DNA of 64,000 nucleotides from Corallococcus soli (GTDB lineage: Bacteria > Myxococcota > Myxococcia > Myxococcales > Myxococcaceae): NCBI RefSeq assembly GCF_014930455.1, contig NZ_JAAIYO010000001.1, positions 1,426,001 to 1,490,000 of the forward strand, given 5' to 3'. Shown here piece after piece: positions 34,101 through 42,990 of this stretch. A program made the translations under genes and the position numbers. The notes below the pieces were generated by a model that was not told where the DNA came from, searched no databases, and saw nothing but the letters and a program-made list of their open reading frames with translations. Every line of letters starts with the position of its first letter. Position 1 is the stretch's first letter.

Positions 34101-37100
34101 ATGGGGGCTCCCGCGAAGGCGCGCGAGGACCTGGAGGCGGCGGAGGCGCTCGTGCCGGGCCTGCTGCCGGTGCTCGCGGGGCTCGTGCGCTGTGTCTCCG
34201 ATGAGGAGCGCCCCGTTCACGCCGAGCGACTGCGCGCAGCATGTGCCGCCGCGCCGCGCCGCGCTCCGGATCGCCTGGATGCGCTGCGGGTGCTCGCGCA
34301 GACGGCGGAGGAGTCGCTCGGCGATCTGCGCGTCGCGCAGTGGGCCTGGGCCGAAGTGCTCGCGGAGAGTCCGGACAGCGACCAGCCCCGGGAGCACCTG
34401 TTGGCGCTCGCGCGCCGGTTGGGAGACCTGCCCGCGCTCAGTCAGCTCCTGCACGCGCAGCTCGCCCGCGAACCCCGGGGGCCCGAGGCTCGCAAGGCAC
34501 ACCTGGAGCGCGTGGCCACGCTGGAGGCCATGGGCGACGCGGGCGCGGCGCTGGCGGAGCTTCGCCAGGCGGTGCGCTTCGAGCCGGGGCACAAGGAAGC
34601 GTGGCTGTTGCTCGCGGACCGCTGCACCGAACGCGAGCAGATGGGCGAAGCCGCCTGGGCGATGGAGAACGCGGCCACCGCGACGGAGGACGACGAGGAG
34701 CGCCAGCGCATGTGGGAGCGGCTCGCGCTCTTCTGCCGCGAGGTGCTGCACAACACGGAGCGGGCCCGCACCTACGCGCGCCGCGCCGAGAGCCTGCGCA
34801 AGTCCCGCGAAGCGCGCGTCCGTCCGCCCGAGCCTCCGCGCCCCGCGCCCGCGCCGGCTCCCGGGGTGGCACCGCCCTCCGTGCTCGTGTCGCCTCCGGT
34901 TCCCACGGGACGCGTCCCCGTCAGGAACAAGGACCTGTCCGACGAGGTGACGGCCAACACGGACCTCGGGTCGCTGGGAGCCGTCGGGGAGCCCTCACCG
35001 GCCACGTCCGAGAAGCCCCCGGTCCAGCAGGCGAAGGACGGTGGGGCTCGGGCATCCACGGCCGCGAAGCCGTCCTCCTCGAAGTCGGGACGGGGAACCC
35101 CCGAGGCCGAGGAGACATCCCGCGCGGCGGTGGCCGTGAAGGCCCCGTCGGGAAGTCACGCCCCGGTCGCGAGCACTTCCCCAGGCCTCGAGTCCCCCCG
35201 CCGGGCTGCCTCCGTGAAGGCGCCCTCGGGGAGTCATGCATCGGTCAAGGACGCCGAGCCAGGAGCGCGCAAGTCCGCCTCCGTGAAGGCTCCGCCTGAA
35301 GGCCCTCCGTCGCTCGCGGATGCCGCACCGGGGCCGAGCACCACGGCGCGTGCATCCTCCGCGAAGTCCGCGCGCGGAAGCGCGTTGGATGCCGTCGCGC
35401 CGAAGCGGGAGGCCGCTCCCGAAGAGGGGGCCGCCACGGGTCGCAATCCGCGCGCCCCCGCCGCCCCGCCCCGGGAGCGGACGACGGCCTTCGGTGCGCC
35501 CATCGCATCCGAGCCCGTGCCCTCGCCAGCGTTGGTCGCGCCCCCAACGCCTTCCTCCATTTCGCGCAAGGCCGCACCCGCGACCCCTGCCGCCTCGCGC
35601 GAGCCGCCGCCCAAGGCCCGTGCGTCCTCGTCCCCCCGCGCGGACAGCGCCCGGCCACCTCCGGCCCCGGCTGCCTCGCATCCCTGGGACGACGAGGAGG
35701 AGGACGCCACCGCCGCCCCTTCACCCGTGTCCCCCCGAAGCGCCCCCGCCGAAGCGTCCGCCCCCTCCGCGCAGGCCCGGAGCGCGGCTCCTGAAGGCAC
35801 GACGAACGCCCGGCCTCCTCGCGGCCCGGGCGCCGACGCCGCCAGTCCCGGAGGCACCCAGGTTCGCGAAGCCGCCCCCTCCGTCCGCCCGGAGCGCGCT
35901 CCCCGGGCCGGTCACGCCCCCCGGGCCCCGCTGTCCGCCAGCGGCGTGGAGCCCCCGGCCGCCTCCGCCCGGGCTCCGCTGTCCGCCAGCGGCGTGGAGC
36001 CTCCCTCCTCGCCCCGTGCTCCAGCGGCTTCCTCCCGCCCCGTCCCTCCGCCCGCCCGCCCGCGCGGTGTCTTCGATGCTCCGCCCACCGGGCCCACGCT
36101 GGACCAGATTCCGGACGAGGATGAGGACTCGGAGGAGCTTGGCGGCGGGCCCGTGGAGGCCACGAGCGTCATCGCGTGGGAAGCGCCGCCGGGCCGCATG
36201 GACCCCGTGCGCCGCATCCACCGCGCGGGCCGCCCCGAAGGCACCATGTCCGGCCCGGCCCCGGTGCGCGCCACCGGCCCTTCACGCACCACCGTCGGCG
36301 GCGCGGAGACCCGGGAGACGCCGCTCGTCCCGGACGCCGCGCCCCCCGCCGAAGCCACCTCCGCCGAACCCATCGTCTTCAAGCTCGTGCGCGAGCGTCC
36401 GCTCGACCCGAAGCCCTACCGGGGCCTCGTCGAACACTTCGACCAGCGCAAGGACGTCACCCGCGCCGCGCTGATGCGCGAGCTGGCGGACGCGCTCGAA
36501 GGCCGCGACGTCTCCGCCCCCCGCGTCCAGCGCGGCCCGCTCACCAGTCAGGAGCGCGCGGGCCTGCGCCACCCGGGCCTGCGCACCCCGGCCGGTGAGC
36601 TGCTCGCCTGCGTGGGCATCGCGCTGTGCCGCCTGTTCCCGTCCCCGGCGCGCATCGCCAGCACCTCGGAGCCCCTGCGCGCCACCGCCGGCCCCGGCGC
36701 CCCGGCCATCCTGGACGCGCTGCACACCGTCGCGCGGCTGCTCGGCGTGCCCCTGCCGGAGCTCATCGCGGGAGACGACGACACCGCGAACATCACCCCG
36801 GTGCACATCACCGTCCCGCGCCTCGTCGTGGGCCGGCAGCTCGTCCAGCAGCCCCCGTCCGTCGCGGAGCTGCGCTTCCACGCCGGACGCGCCCTGTTCT
36901 CCATGTCGCCGGACCTGCTCGCCCTGCGCGCCCTGCGCAAGGACCACCTGCTGCGCGCGCTCGCGCTCCTGTCCTCCGTGCTCAAGGACCCCCGGGGCGC
37001 TGGCGACGACGCCCGCGTGGTGCGCGAAGCGCTGTCCCCCAAGGCGCTGGAGCGCGCCTCCGCCCTGATGGAGCCCGGCACCCGCGACTTCGACGCGAGC

Positions 37101-37295
37101 CTGCTGTCCGCCGCCGCGAGGGACTCCGCCAACCGCGCGGGCCTCGTCGCCTGCGGAGGCCCCGGCCCCGCGCTCATCGCGCTGAGGGCCCGCAGGCCCC
37201 ATGACTCGGAGCTGGAGGAGCTGGTCCGCTTCGCCGCCTCCGAGCGCTACCTCGCCCTGCGCGCCCCCACCGAAGCGGGCCGCGCCGGACGCTGA
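31128..37295 (+). CDS. Giant TPR protein, about 2055 residues
   Basis: The preferred start is ATG 31128, 79 bp after the pseudouridine synthase; a longer frame begins inside that gene. In order: helical TPR-like repeats (about 30-150); a long low-complexity Ser/Val/Asp/Pro linker (150-870) with three imperfect copies of a VLV-P-A-P...F-EE-TSE-PP motif; a TPR-rich region (about 870-1230; for example ARKAHLERVATLEAMGDAGA); a Pro/Ala-rich linker with repeated VKAPSGSHA (about 1340-1390) and tandem PLSASGVEPP; and a C-terminal helical domain (1745-2055). Codon use in 31.9-33.2 kb is more relaxed than in neighbours. No signal or membrane helix is visible. It is probably a cytoplasmic scaffold. No close family is recognised. 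Confidence 0.85.
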   Translation: MGGGRNGKGPGTPDPSPRGPGRVPRGEDVHGAVGPVCQEAVRLLREGQAARAYSGLAAASRSLPMTPRLAAVLVRCALKAGTERAVITLLDAAMVAERGVVRREVRRQLSRVLRRTGQEARAAAVLNGLLMDAPDDARARFVLDVLRERQAKAATARRTAEEDEESRTKTVEVSALALSDPERGNTVVEMPTASVAPQGASVRAARADTVQVPLGEWAGLGRAPARGPDFPWEDEGPGKARVVTPSSEARMPATAPKGQPAGVGDAGRTPDPVPVSSPGGHPEGGGSGAAPGEAEASEPEEASEPEGADEAMSFRSTDLPFVMGDTLRPVLGGRAGGAMAVPEGMKPASELSEAAQAEASLEPREGDVALAVSSPVLAANAELEAGPTSDASRAGTEDGAATEAGAGPAAESLRSIIEGAAVSPDVPGASARTASDGVESSQVQADVPLAVEGSQHASDAKPTTLDVSQRVDVAQASDAGVAASSRVDEAPATGEQATASSTPSLVDGAVDASSAPSPVGSAQALDERPAGAGTVSLVDGVQPVDASSPSVAVDVTPTMDVRSTGASTSPPIDVAIVVDEKSATSSTASPIDPAQVLDASATQSTSSLGVTQGPAELSKVVPDVPAPVETPRTVAGHPKEPDAPSMEPRPMHEDAARPTATPSEPTSSKDSEGKPSAQKTTTDKDSSGERKAARVLDAVLVPGAPSTAFDADESTSEMSPPSPPEPVVAGAPPKTTAADTFRSEPRPLSAVLVAGAPAMSFGEEEPTSEIIPPAPGDAAKDVSSAQARDEKSHAQPPASSHRRTTVLVPAAANPAFAEEESTSEMVLPPQAASRATPSTTRDSGRFPSVTPSGKGSDAASSVPSQEDGAELARSQREESQLIARRAWRELAQLYLKRADRAKDAPARAEALTRLAEVMENELQDSAGAARMYREIVELTGERTALREQVRLLSLREDASLVRRALDDAIKRARTSRARAIALLTRGERQLNMGAPAKAREDLEAAEALVPGLLPVLAGLVRCVSDEERPVHAERLRAACAAAPRRAPDRLDALRVLAQTAEESLGDLRVAQWAWAEVLAESPDSDQPREHLLALARRLGDLPALSQLLHAQLAREPRGPEARKAHLERVATLEAMGDAGAALAELRQAVRFEPGHKEAWLLLADRCTEREQMGEAAWAMENAATATEDDEERQRMWERLALFCREVLHNTERARTYARRAESLRKSREARVRPPEPPRPAPAPAPGVAPPSVLVSPPVPTGRVPVRNKDLSDEVTANTDLGSLGAVGEPSPATSEKPPVQQAKDGGARASTAAKPSSSKSGRGTPEAEETSRAAVAVKAPSGSHAPVASTSPGLESPRRAASVKAPSGSHASVKDAEPGARKSASVKAPPEGPPSLADAAPGPSTTARASSAKSARGSALDAVAPKREAAPEEGAATGRNPRAPAAPPRERTTAFGAPIASEPVPSPALVAPPTPSSISRKAAPATPAASREPPPKARASSSPRADSARPPPAPAASHPWDDEEEDATAAPSPVSPRSAPAEASAPSAQARSAAPEGTTNARPPRGPGADAASPGGTQVREAAPSVRPERAPRAGHAPRAPLSASGVEPPAASARAPLSASGVEPPSSPRAPAASSRPVPPPARPRGVFDAPPTGPTLDQIPDEDEDSEELGGGPVEATSVIAWEAPPGRMDPVRRIHRAGRPEGTMSGPAPVRATGPSRTTVGGAETRETPLVPDAAPPAEATSAEPIVFKLVRERPLDPKPYRGLVEHFDQRKDVTRAALMRELADALEGRDVSAPRVQRGPLTSQERAGLRHPGLRTPAGELLACVGIALCRLFPSPARIASTSEPLRATAGPGAPAILDALHTVARLLGVPLPELIAGDDDTANITPVHITVPRLVVGRQLVQQPPSVAELRFHAGRALFSMSPDLLALRALRKDHLLRALALLSSVLKDPRGAGDDARVVREALSPKALERASALMEPGTRDFDASLLSAAARDSANRAGLVACGGPGPALIALRARRPHDSELEELVRFAASERYLALRAPTEAGRAGR
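33215..33615 (+). repeat. Three copies of a VLVPGAP-F-EE-TSEM motif inside the giant TPR gene
   Basis: Translated copies at about 33215-33290 (VLVPGAPSTAFDADESTSEM), 33369-33445 (VLVAGAPAMSFGEEEPTSEI) and 33539-33615 (VLVPAAANPAFAEEESTSEM), spaced about 155-170 bp. The hydrophobic LV-A and acidic EE-TSE positions are conserved while the intervening linker is not, which suggests a short linear binding motif in a disordered region. Confidence 0.65.
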
Positions 37296-37308
37296 GGCGC
37301 GCCGCGCT

Positions 37309-38172
37309 TCAGTTCACCGACACGCGCAGGGTGAGCACCAGCAGGCGCCCGTTCACCCCGCCCAGGTCGTGCTGGTACGCCAGGTCCACGCCGCCGCCAC
37401 CGGGCGACATGAAGCCCAGGCCCGCCGTCACCCGCGAAATCTCCTGGAAGCCGTCGTACGTGTAGCCCACGCGCACCGGCAGCACCTGGTTGAGGATGTA
37501 CTCCGCGCCGGCGTTGTACGTGAGCACCGTCGAATCGCGCGTCTCGAAGTCCGCGCGCACGTCCGCCGCCAGCACCAGCGCCTGGCCCACGTAGCCCAGG
37601 TGCCCGGAGTAGTAGCGCGTCAGCTCCACGTTCTGCGTGTCGATGAGGTTGTGCCCCGACACGCCCACCGTCACCTGTTCGCCCAGCCGCACCAGCAGGC
37701 CCGCGTCCAGCGTGATGGAGTTGGCGAAGCGCGACTGGCCATTGAGCCGCAGGTACTTCCCCGACAGGCCGATGAGCAGCGACTGGCTCAGCGGAATCGC
37801 GCCGCCCAGCGAGCTCAGGTTCGCCGACGTCCGGCCACCCCCACGCCCCAGGCTCAGCCAGTGGTAGTCCACCCCCAGCGCCAGCCGGCCGCTGCTGGAG
37901 TCCGCCAGGCTGATGCCCAGGAAGCCCTCCTTGTTGCGCGGGTCGTACGCCCCCGTCCCTTCAATGCGGTAGGCCGGGAACAGCGCCATGGCGGCCGGGT
38001 TGCCCTGGAGTGCATCCGCACCCAGTCCCACGGCCCGGAAGGCGCTGCCCATGCCCAGGGCCCGGGCGTTGGCCAGGTTGCGCAGCTCCTCCGCCGGTTC
38101 AGCGGCCCGGACGACGGCGGGGACCAGGGACAGCGTCAAAATCAGGGCGGCGACGATGGCACGGAGCGGCAT
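37309..38172 (-). CDS. Outer-membrane beta-barrel protein (PorV/FadL-like)
   Basis: The 287-residue protein has a signal peptide (cleavage near VRA-AE) and a barrel-like pattern of strands ending in LLVLTLRVSVN. The opening NLANARALGMGSAFRAVGLG and GADALQGNPAAMALF is the signature of the PorV/PorQ and UPF0164/FadL-like group: a GMG-A-A-G-A...NPA motif. It is probably an outer-membrane protein of unknown cargo. The start ATG 38172 is 60 bp from divergent galU, and a longer in-frame frame was rejected. A 14-bp inverted repeat ends next to its start codon. Confidence 0.85.
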   Translation of the reverse strand: MPLRAIVAALILTLSLVPAVVRAAEPAEELRNLANARALGMGSAFRAVGLGADALQGNPAAMALFPAYRIEGTGAYDPRNKEGFLGISLADSSSGRLALGVDYHWLSLGRGGGRTSANLSSLGGAIPLSQSLLIGLSGKYLRLNGQSRFANSITLDAGLLVRLGEQVTVGVSGHNLIDTQNVELTRYYSGHLGYVGQALVLAADVRADFETRDSTVLTYNAGAEYILNQVLPVRVGYTYDGFQEISRVTAGLGFMSPGGGGVDLAYQHDLGGVNGRLLVLTLRVSVN

Positions 38173-38175
38173 GGC

Positions 38176-38230
38176 GGTGGGGAATCTATCCGGCTTGCTG
38201 GGGTTCTGGGCCACCAATAGATTCCCCGCC
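38176..38230. promoter_or_regulatory. Symmetric 14-bp inverted repeat abutting both divergent start codons
   Basis: GGTGGGGAATCTAT (38176-38189) and ATAGATTCCCCGCC (38217-38230) are inverted copies with one mismatch. They flank a 27-bp centre in the 60-bp space between the barrel gene (ATG 38172) and galU (ATG 38233). Each arm contains TAGATT, a -10-like element, followed by about seven to ten C-rich bases and then the start codon, with no Shine-Dalgarno sequence. The rightward arm has TTGCTG 17 bp upstream of TAGATT. Both mRNAs might therefore be leaderless, or the arms form a shared operator. Confidence 0.5.
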
Positions 38231-38232
38231 CC

Positions 38233-39131
<899 letters not shown>

Positions 39132-39135
<4 letters not shown>

Positions 39136-39887
39136 AGCGTCTCATCGCAGTGTCCGTGGTCCTCGCCTCCCTCACCGCCGGCGCGTATGTGCTGCCCGGC
39201 GGCTCCATCCTGCGGCGCATGTCAGCCGCGCGTGAGGAGAAGCGCCTGTCGGCCTTCCGCGTGGAAGGCTCCGTCATCTTCTCCTCCACCGCCGTGGCGG
39301 AGGCGGGGGCCGCCCTCAACGTCCCCACCGAACGTCCGGACCTCCAGGGCGACGGCGTGCTGTCGGTGAAGATTCCGGGTCGCTGCCGATTCGACGCCAG
39401 CACGCCCGAGAGCAGCAACAAGGTCTCCACGGTGCAGGTCTCTGGCCGCAAGCGCGTGGAGGGCAAGGAGCTGCCCGCCGTCTCCGTGCTCGTCGCGCAG
39501 GTGTGCGCCATCCTCGCGCAGGACGCGGGCAGCGTGCAGGACACCAAGCTCGCGATGGAGGCCTATCTCCAGGGCCTGGGCGTGGACACGAAGCGGACCT
39601 CGCTGGCGCGCTTCGGCGGTGAGGTGACGTACGTGCTGGGCGACCCCACGGAGGGCAAGCCCCAGTTCTGGGTCTACAAGGACGCCTTCCGTCCCGCGCG
39701 CGTGCGCTACACCGACTCCGCCGGCACCGCCTGGGACGTGCGCTTCGTGGACTACACGGCGCCGGCCACCGGCGACTGGATGCCCCGCACGGTGGAGGTG
39801 TGGCGAGCCGGCCAGCGCGTGGTGCGCTTCACGGCGCTGAAGGCCGACAACCGCTCCGCGGTGTCGGACAAGCTCTTCACGCCGTAG
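39132..39887 (+). CDS. Exported protein coupled to galU
   Basis: The 251-residue protein starts with GTG 39132, overlapping the galU stop by 4 bp (GTGA). It has a signal-like N-terminus (MKRLIAVSVVLASLTAGAYV) that may be uncleaved or cleaved near Ala. The body is mixed alpha/beta with conserved stretches such as RYTDSAGTAWDVRFVDYTAP. It looks like a periplasmic protein, possibly LolA- or DUF-type, but no family is certain. Coupling suggests a role alongside GalU in envelope glycan synthesis (inference). Confidence 0.6.
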
Positions 39888-39914
39888 CGCGTCACCTGCT
39901 GAATCGCTTGCGGA

Positions 39915-39970
39915 GGGCGGGGCTCGCGGTGAGAGTCCCGCCCATTCCAGGGCCGGGATGAACCCGGCCC
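39915..39970 (+). terminator. Two tandem hairpins after the galU operon
   Basis: GGGCGGG (39915-39921) pairs with CCCGCCC (39937-39943), and GGGCCGGG (39950-39957) pairs with CCCGGCCC (39963-39970) around a 5-nt loop. Both lie between the stop at 39887 and the GST start at 39990. Neither has a T tract, so they may act in Rho-dependent or hairpin-only termination. Confidence 0.4.
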
Positions 39971-39989
39971 CTGCGCGGAGGCGATTCAC

Positions 39990-40598
39990 ATGAAGGTCTA
40001 CGGCAACCCGATGAGCACGTGTAGCCGCAAGGTCATGATGGTCCTGGCGGAGAAGAACCGGGAGGTCGAGTTCATCAACATCGACCTCACGAAGGGCGAG
40101 CAGAAGACGCCCGCGCACCTCGCGCGTCAGCCCTTCGGCGTGGTGCCCGCGCTGGAGACGGACGACGGCTTCATGATGTACGAGTCGCGCGCCATCATCC
40201 GCTACCTGGACCGCACCCTGCCGGGCACGTCGCTGACCCCGACGGACGCCAAGGCCTACGCGCTCATGGAGCAGTTCATGGGCGTGGAGCAGTCCTACTT
40301 CTCCGGCCCCGCGATGAAGATCGTCATGGAGCGCTTCCGGGGCACCAACGACGAGGCCAACGTCGCCAAGGGCCGCGAGGGCATGAAGAAGCCGCTGGAG
40401 GTCATCGACGCGGTGCTGGCGAAGCAGCCCTTCCTCGCGGGCAACGACTTCACGCTCGCGGAGGTCACCTGGGCCCCGTACATGGACTACCTCCTCGCCA
40501 TGGGTGAGCAGCCCGCCCTCGCCGAGCACAAGAACGTGATGGCCTGGTGGGACCGCGTGTCCAGCCGGCCCTCGTTCAAGAAGGCCACCGGCCGCTAG
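39990..40598 (+). CDS. Glutathione S-transferase
   Basis: The 202-residue protein has a thioredoxin-fold N-domain (about 1-80) with MKVYGNPMSTCSRKVMMVL, where the catalytic/Ser-Cys motif STCS is present, and the cis-proline region FGVVPALETDDGFMMYESRA with the glutathione-binding E-S. A helical C-domain follows to residue 202 (FLAGNDFTLAEVTWAPY). It probably conjugates glutathione or thiols to electrophiles in the cytoplasm; theta/beta-like subclass. The ATG 39990 follows GCGGAGGCG. It is not obviously in an operon. Confidence 0.92.
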   Translation: MKVYGNPMSTCSRKVMMVLAEKNREVEFINIDLTKGEQKTPAHLARQPFGVVPALETDDGFMMYESRAIIRYLDRTLPGTSLTPTDAKAYALMEQFMGVEQSYFSGPAMKIVMERFRGTNDEANVAKGREGMKKPLEVIDAVLAKQPFLAGNDFTLAEVTWAPYMDYLLAMGEQPALAEHKNVMAWWDRVSSRPSFKKATGR

Positions 40599-40785
40599 TC
40601 CGTCCGCGCAGGCCCTTTCCTCCGCGTCGTCCGAATGCAGTGTCAGGGCCTCTTCCGCGCGCCTCCAGGCGGTGGAAGGGGCCCTGCTGCTTTTCGGAGG
40701 GTCGCGCTGACAAGCGGCCGTCAGGCCCCCCGGAGATGGGCACGCGACCTGGCGCGGTTCGGACAGCGGTGGCCTATCCTACGGG

Positions 40786-41706
40786 ATGACCCTCACGCGA
40801 AGGCCGCCCCCGTCGCTCCTCCGGACGGTGCTCGTTGCCACCGACTTTTCGCCTGCCGCGGCGCGCGCCGTGGAGCGGACCGCCCGCCTGCCGCTCGCCC
40901 CGGGGGCCGCCGTCGTCCTGCTGCACTCGCTTCCGGGACGGGCGCCCAGGGAGTTCGTGGAGCAGGCCCGGGAGCGGGCCGGCAGGATACTGGCGGTCGT
41001 CGCGCACGAACTCCACGCCTCGCTTCACGCCGCCGGCTCCAGCGCCTCCGTCGAGGCGCGGCTCGTGTTCGGGAAGCCGGCCCCCACGCTCGTGAGCCAG
41101 GCCCAGTCCATGGGCGCGGACCTGGTCGTGCTGGGCCGGCATGGCCGCCGACCCCTCCGGGACCTGTTCCTGGGCTCCACCGCCGAGCACGTCATCCGCT
41201 ACGGCCTGTCTCCGGTGCTCGTGGTCCACGGGCTCGTGGAGGACAGGTACCGCCGTCCCCTGGTGGCCGTGGATGCCGAGGAGACGTCGTTGCACGCCGC
41301 GGGTTTCGTGACCGCCCTGCTGGAGCCGCGCACCTCGCTGCGGCTCATTCACGCGTACGAGTCGCCGCTGGAATACATGTTCCTCTCCGGACTGACGCTC
41401 GATGAGCGCGCGCGGTATCGGGCACGGTTCAAGGAGACCGCGCTGCGCAAGCTGCGTCCGCTTCACCGGCACCTGGACGCCATGGGCCTGCGCTACCGTC
41501 AGGTCCTCAAGCACGGCAGCCCGTACTCCACCATCCTGAAGGAAGCGAGCCGGTGCCGGGCGGACCTGCTCGCGCTCGGCACCCAGGCCCGCTCCGGCTT
41601 GTCGCGTGTCCTGCTGGGGAGCGTGGCGGCGGACGTGGTTCGCGAAGCCGGCTGCGACATCCTCGTGGTCCGGCCCCCCGTCACGGAAAATGGCGGACCG
41701 CCATGA
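40786..41706 (+). CDS. Universal stress protein with two Usp domains
   Basis: The 306-residue protein is a tandem UspA: domain 1 (about 10-150) ends with the ATP-loop-like GRHGRRPLRDLFLGSTAEHV, and domain 2 (about 155-300) ends with GTQARSGLSRVLLGSVAADV. The G-x2-G-x9-G(S/T) pattern is clear in domain 1 and partly kept in domain 2. It is a cytoplasmic stress-response protein of ATP-binding type. It stands apart from a regulator. ATG 40786 is the only convincing start. Confidence 0.93.
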   Translation: MTLTRRPPPSLLRTVLVATDFSPAAARAVERTARLPLAPGAAVVLLHSLPGRAPREFVEQARERAGRILAVVAHELHASLHAAGSSASVEARLVFGKPAPTLVSQAQSMGADLVVLGRHGRRPLRDLFLGSTAEHVIRYGLSPVLVVHGLVEDRYRRPLVAVDAEETSLHAAGFVTALLEPRTSLRLIHAYESPLEYMFLSGLTLDERARYRARFKETALRKLRPLHRHLDAMGLRYRQVLKHGSPYSTILKEASRCRADLLALGTQARSGLSRVLLGSVAADVVREAGCDILVVRPPVTENGGPP

Positions 41707-41724
41707 GGCAGGGAGGCCGCGGCC

Positions 41725-41892
41725 ATGCCTGAAGGCAGCCTCCTCTTCCACCTCATGTCCGCGCGGGTCACGGCCTTCATCGGCGCGACGGTGGCTTCGC
41801 CCCCGAGGCAGTCCGTCGCGGGATCCGGCGTCGCATCCCGCGTCTGCGTCACCGAACAGAAGGCACGACCCGGCATCACGGCGTCAGGCTGA
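41725..41892 (+). CDS. Weak candidate 55-residue ORF
   Basis: ATG 41725 follows GGGAGG in the 249-bp gap after the universal stress gene and encodes 55 residues (MPEGSLLFHLMSARVTAFIG at the start). Composition is only weakly protein-like, it resembles nothing known, and it ends 63 bp before the convergent LysR gene. Treat it as uncertain. Confidence 0.2.
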   Translation: MPEGSLLFHLMSARVTAFIGATVASPPRQSVAGSGVASRVCVTEQKARPGITASG

Positions 41893-41955
41893 CGCGCCAC
41901 GGCTTCACGCGCAGCCCCCAGGCTCTTGGGGGCATCCAGCGCGGGCGTGGGGGCG

Positions 41956-42858
41956 TCATGCCCGCGAGTGGATGCGCTTGCGCAGTCGCTCGGCCGCGAA
42001 CTCCAGGAAGGCCGCCGCCGCCCGCCGCTGGGGGCCCGGCAGGTGGACCAGGTGCACCGGGACGGGCTCCGGCTCGAACGGCTCAAGCACCACGCGCAGC
42101 CGCTTGTCCGCGAGCAGCGAGTCCACCTGGTAGGACAGGACCCGCACGAGCCCCACGCCAGCCAGCGCGGCTTCGATGGCCGCCTGGGCCGTGTTGACGA
42201 TCAACCGTGGACGCACGACGACGCCTCGCTCCCGCCTCCCGCCGCTCGGGAAGGACCAGCGGTCCGCGATGGGGGTCGTGGTCGTGAACGCGATGCAGGC
42301 GTGGCGGGCCAGCGCCTCCGGGTCCTTCGGCACGCCCGCGCGCTTCAGGTACGCCGGACTCGCGCAGAGGATGGAGCGCACGTGGCCGACCCCGCGGGCC
42401 CGCAGTGCCGAGTCGGAGAGCGCGCCGATGCGCACGCCCAGGTCGATGCCCTCCTCCGCCAGTGACACCACGCGATCAAGCAGGGTGAGTCGCAGGTCCA
42501 GTTGGGGGTGGGCCTCCAGGAACTCCGCCACCACGGGCACGAGGTGGAGCTGGCCGAACAGCACCGACGCCGTCACGGACAGTGTGCCGTGCAGCTCCGC
42601 ACGGGCGTCCGAGGGCGCTTCGAGGAGGTCGAACTCCGCCAGCGCCCGGCGGCTGCGCTCAAGGTAGCGCTCCCCCTCTCCCGTGAGCGAGACGGACCGG
42701 GTGGTCCGGTTCAGCAGGCGCGTGCCCAGCCGCTTCTCCAGCGCGGCGACGGCGCGGGTGACGCTCTGCGGGGAACGTGAGTGGGCGTGCGCGGCCTCAA
42801 TGAAGCTCCCCAGGCTCGCGACGGACACGAAGAGGCGCCACTCCCCGACTCGATCCAT
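41956..42858 (-). CDS. LysR-family transcriptional regulator
   Basis: The 300-residue protein has an N-terminal HTH (MDRVGEWRLFVSVASLGSFI, SRSPQSVTRAVAALEKRLGT) and an effector domain. The AAHAHSRSPQSVTRAVAALE helix is typical of the large LysR subfamily near AaeR/LeuO relatives. It is divergent from the flavin-binding gene at 42991 with a 132-bp shared region, the common regulator-target arrangement, so the target is probably that gene. The effector is unknown. ATG 42858 is preceded by AGGAGG. Confidence 0.93.
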   Translation of the reverse strand: MDRVGEWRLFVSVASLGSFIEAAHAHSRSPQSVTRAVAALEKRLGTRLLNRTTRSVSLTGEGERYLERSRRALAEFDLLEAPSDARAELHGTLSVTASVLFGQLHLVPVVAEFLEAHPQLDLRLTLLDRVVSLAEEGIDLGVRIGALSDSALRARGVGHVRSILCASPAYLKRAGVPKDPEALARHACIAFTTTTPIADRWSFPSGGRRERGVVVRPRLIVNTAQAAIEAALAGVGLVRVLSYQVDSLLADKRLRVVLEPFEPEPVPVHLVHLPGPQRRAAAAFLEFAAERLRKRIHSRA

Positions 42859-42990
42859 TGTTCCACCTCCTGGAATACTGTTACCACGGATGCGCCATTG
42901 TTGACGGAACGGGAGGTCCGTACCTTGGGTTCACGGTCACGGTGTTGGCGACCGCCACCCCACCGGCAGGACGCCTGGAGGTTCGTTTCA

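Noticed and set aside
42861-42875. TTCCA-CCTCC-TGGAA inverted repeat as a LysR operator
   Set aside because: It overlaps the AGGAGG ribosome site of the LysR gene and its central symmetry comes from that site, so it is not independent evidence.
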